Of a stretch of 6,178 nucleotides of DNA, positions 5,355 through 6,178 are shown piece by piece (within the stretch, counting starts at the first letter, position 1; every line of letters starts with the position of its first letter). Made by a program: the position numbers and the translations under genes. The notes under the pieces were generated by a model that had not been told where the DNA came from, did not search any database, and saw only the letters and a list, made by a program, of their open reading frames with translations. The DNA comes from Lachnospiraceae bacterium (GTDB lineage: Bacteria > Bacillota > Clostridia > Lachnospirales > Lachnospiraceae), in NCBI GenBank assembly GCA_900770225.1, contig CAAGJU010000117.1, positions 1 to 6,178 of the forward strand, read 5' to 3'.

Positions 5355-6128
5355 TCAGGCCTGACGTCCTTCTTTATATTCAGAAGGTGTCAGGCCTGTT
5401 ATGCGTCGAAATACCATACTGAAATAACGAGTATCTTTATAGCCACAAAGCTCCGCAATTTCATAAATCTTGCGGTCACCGTCATGAAGCAGACGTATTG
5501 CCCGCCGTATACGGCACATGGTCAGATATTCTCCAAACGTATAATTCGTATATTTAACAAAAAGACGATGAAGATACGACGGACTGATTTTTACTATGTC
5601 GGCTACGTCACGGATCGTCATATTGTTTTGACACTCAGTTTCCATATAACAGATAGCTTTTTCCAGATATTGATTTTTACTCTTACCTTCTCCAAAGTTA
5701 CGAAATATATCCAGCTGGCTTCCATTTGCCAGCTCTATTTTCTTGCGCCTTTTTTCTTCATCCACGTAAGAAGCCGCTTTCCGAACAGCTTCAAGCAACT
5801 CATCATCATCAACGGGCTTTAACAGATAGTTACGCACCCCTAGACGAATCGCCTGCTGCGCATAGGAAAATTCTCCATAGCCTGATAAGATAATATATTC
5901 TACATGCATCTCTCTTTGCATCTTTTCGATTAGTTCCAAGCCTGATTCACCCGGCATGCGTATATCGACGATTACAATATCCGGCTGTAATTTCCGCATG
6001 ATTTCCATGCCGTCCTGTGCATTGGCAGCTTCTCCTACAACCTGACATCCCACTTCTTCCCAGGGCGTCATAGAAACCAGCCCCTGTCGCTGGATCTGCT
6101 CATCATCAATCACAACAACTCGTTTCAA
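5355..6128 (-). CDS. Two-component response regulator, YesN/AraC family
   Basis: 257 aa cytosolic DNA-binding regulator. The receiver domain (1-120) has acidic Asp8-Asp9 (VVVIDDE), phosphoacceptor Asp55 (IVIVDIRMPG), switch Ser82 (IILSGYGEF) and Lys104 (YLLKPVDDDE). A charged linker (about 115-150) leads to an AraC-type double HTH (about 155-255): MTIRDVADIVKISPSYLHRLFVKYT, then IYEIAELCGYKDTRYFSMVFRRITGLTPSEYK. Such regulators usually pair with a YesM-type sensor kinase and often control sugar transport or glycan genes; the partner would lie beyond the right edge. The start is TTG (6128-6126): an in-frame TAA lies 24 bp upstream and no ATG or GTG intervenes, and the TTG gives the canonical receiver N-terminus. 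No good ribosome site precedes it, suggesting coupling to an upstream gene. Less GC-rich than nfo. Confidence 0.92.
   Translation of the reverse strand: MKRVVVIDDEQIQRQGLVSMTPWEEVGCQVVGEAANAQDGMEIMRKLQPDIVIVDIRMPGESGLELIEKMQREMHVEYIILSGYGEFSYAQQAIRLGVRNYLLKPVDDDELLEAVRKAASYVDEEKRRKKIELANGSQLDIFRNFGEGKSKNQYLEKAICYMETECQNNMTIRDVADIVKISPSYLHRLFVKYTNYTFGEYLTMCRIRRAIRLLHDGDRKIYEIAELCGYKDTRYFSMVFRRITGLTPSEYKEGRQA
5356..5398. terminator. Strong hairpin at the nfo/response-regulator convergence
   Basis: CAGGCCTGAC (5356-5365) pairs perfectly with GTCAGGCCTG (5389-5398). Inside it CCTTCT (5368-5373) pairs with AGAAGG (5382-5387), with an unpaired GT/T internal bulge and an 8-nt loop. About 16 bp in all. 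No T-run follows on either strand, so it is not a textbook intrinsic terminator. It begins 31 bp after the nfo stop and lies within the last codons of the minus-strand response regulator. It may still act as the transcript end or 3' stabiliser for nfo (inference). Confidence 0.5.
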
Positions 6129-6178
6129 GACTGCGGTACCGTTACTGAAAACTTATAAAAAGCCATAGTCTATTGATG
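6129..6178 (-). other. Right-edge 50 bp upstream of the response regulator; too short to assign
   Basis: On the minus strand all three frames close before the regulator: TAG at 6172-6170, TAA at 6155-6153 and TAA at 6144-6142. Any upstream gene (a sensor kinase would be expected) must therefore end here or outside the window. The frame ending at 6153 reads SIDYGFL and then, past the stop, VFSNGTAV, which loosely recalls the G-box end of YesM-type kinases. This is too little to call a gene or a pseudogene. A TATAAG (6157-6152) could be a -10 but no -35 is convincing. Confidence 0.25.

Noticed and set aside
5235..5822. 195-codon plus-strand open frame
   Set aside because: It starts inside nfo in another frame and runs antisense to the response regulator; no family motif is seen.
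1..6178. Mobile elements, CRISPR arrays, tRNA or rRNA genes
   Set aside because: No transposase, terminal repeats with target duplications, regularly spaced repeats or RNA gene signatures were found; the repeats present are short regulatory dyads and hairpins.

Overview
The window looks like a chromosomal segment of a moderate-GC member of the Bacillota (Firmicutes). The evidence is a PRD/EIIB/EIIA-type regulator beside a fructose-family PTS, strong purine-rich Shine-Dalgarno sites, and a YesN-type AraC response regulator. A Negativicutes or Erysipelotrichia-like host is only a guess; nothing in the window fixes the genus. I see no mobile element, tRNA, rRNA or CRISPR array.

Layout. At the left edge is the 3' two-thirds of a MtlR/LicR-type PTS-controlled transcriptional activator (+ strand, truncated by the window). 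It ends at a bidirectional terminator (997-1031) shared with a convergent minus-strand operon. Read in its own direction, from about 3729 to 1035, that operon encodes a free-standing EIIA, an EIIB, an EIIC (all fructose family) and an AlsE-like ketose-6-phosphate 3-epimerase. A 300-bp divergent intergenic region follows. It holds a minus-strand TATAAT promoter with two tandem 18-bp dyad boxes just upstream, two inverted repeats and a perfect 12-bp hairpin. On the + strand come an RpiB/LacAB-family isomerase and, 9 bp later, endonuclease IV (nfo). At the right edge a response regulator (minus strand, TTG start) converges on nfo, and a strong hairpin covers its 3' end.

How the genes fit together. 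The PTS would import and phosphorylate a sugar, the epimerase would invert C3 of the resulting ketose phosphate, and the RpiB-like protein could supply an aldose/ketose isomerisation. This matches the D-allose/D-allulose logic (allose-6-P to allulose-6-P to fructose-6-P), although a ketopentose or polyol substrate is also possible. The adjacent PRD activator is the obvious regulator. The tandem boxes next to a promoter with a poor -35 look like its target, and the short leader (about 24 nt) argues against RNA antitermination.

The least ordinary points are the RpiB homologue with Asp in place of the catalytic Cys, the epimerase with the conserved LHPE motif changed to LPAE, the PRD2 His-to-Tyr change in the regulator, and the tandem operator.
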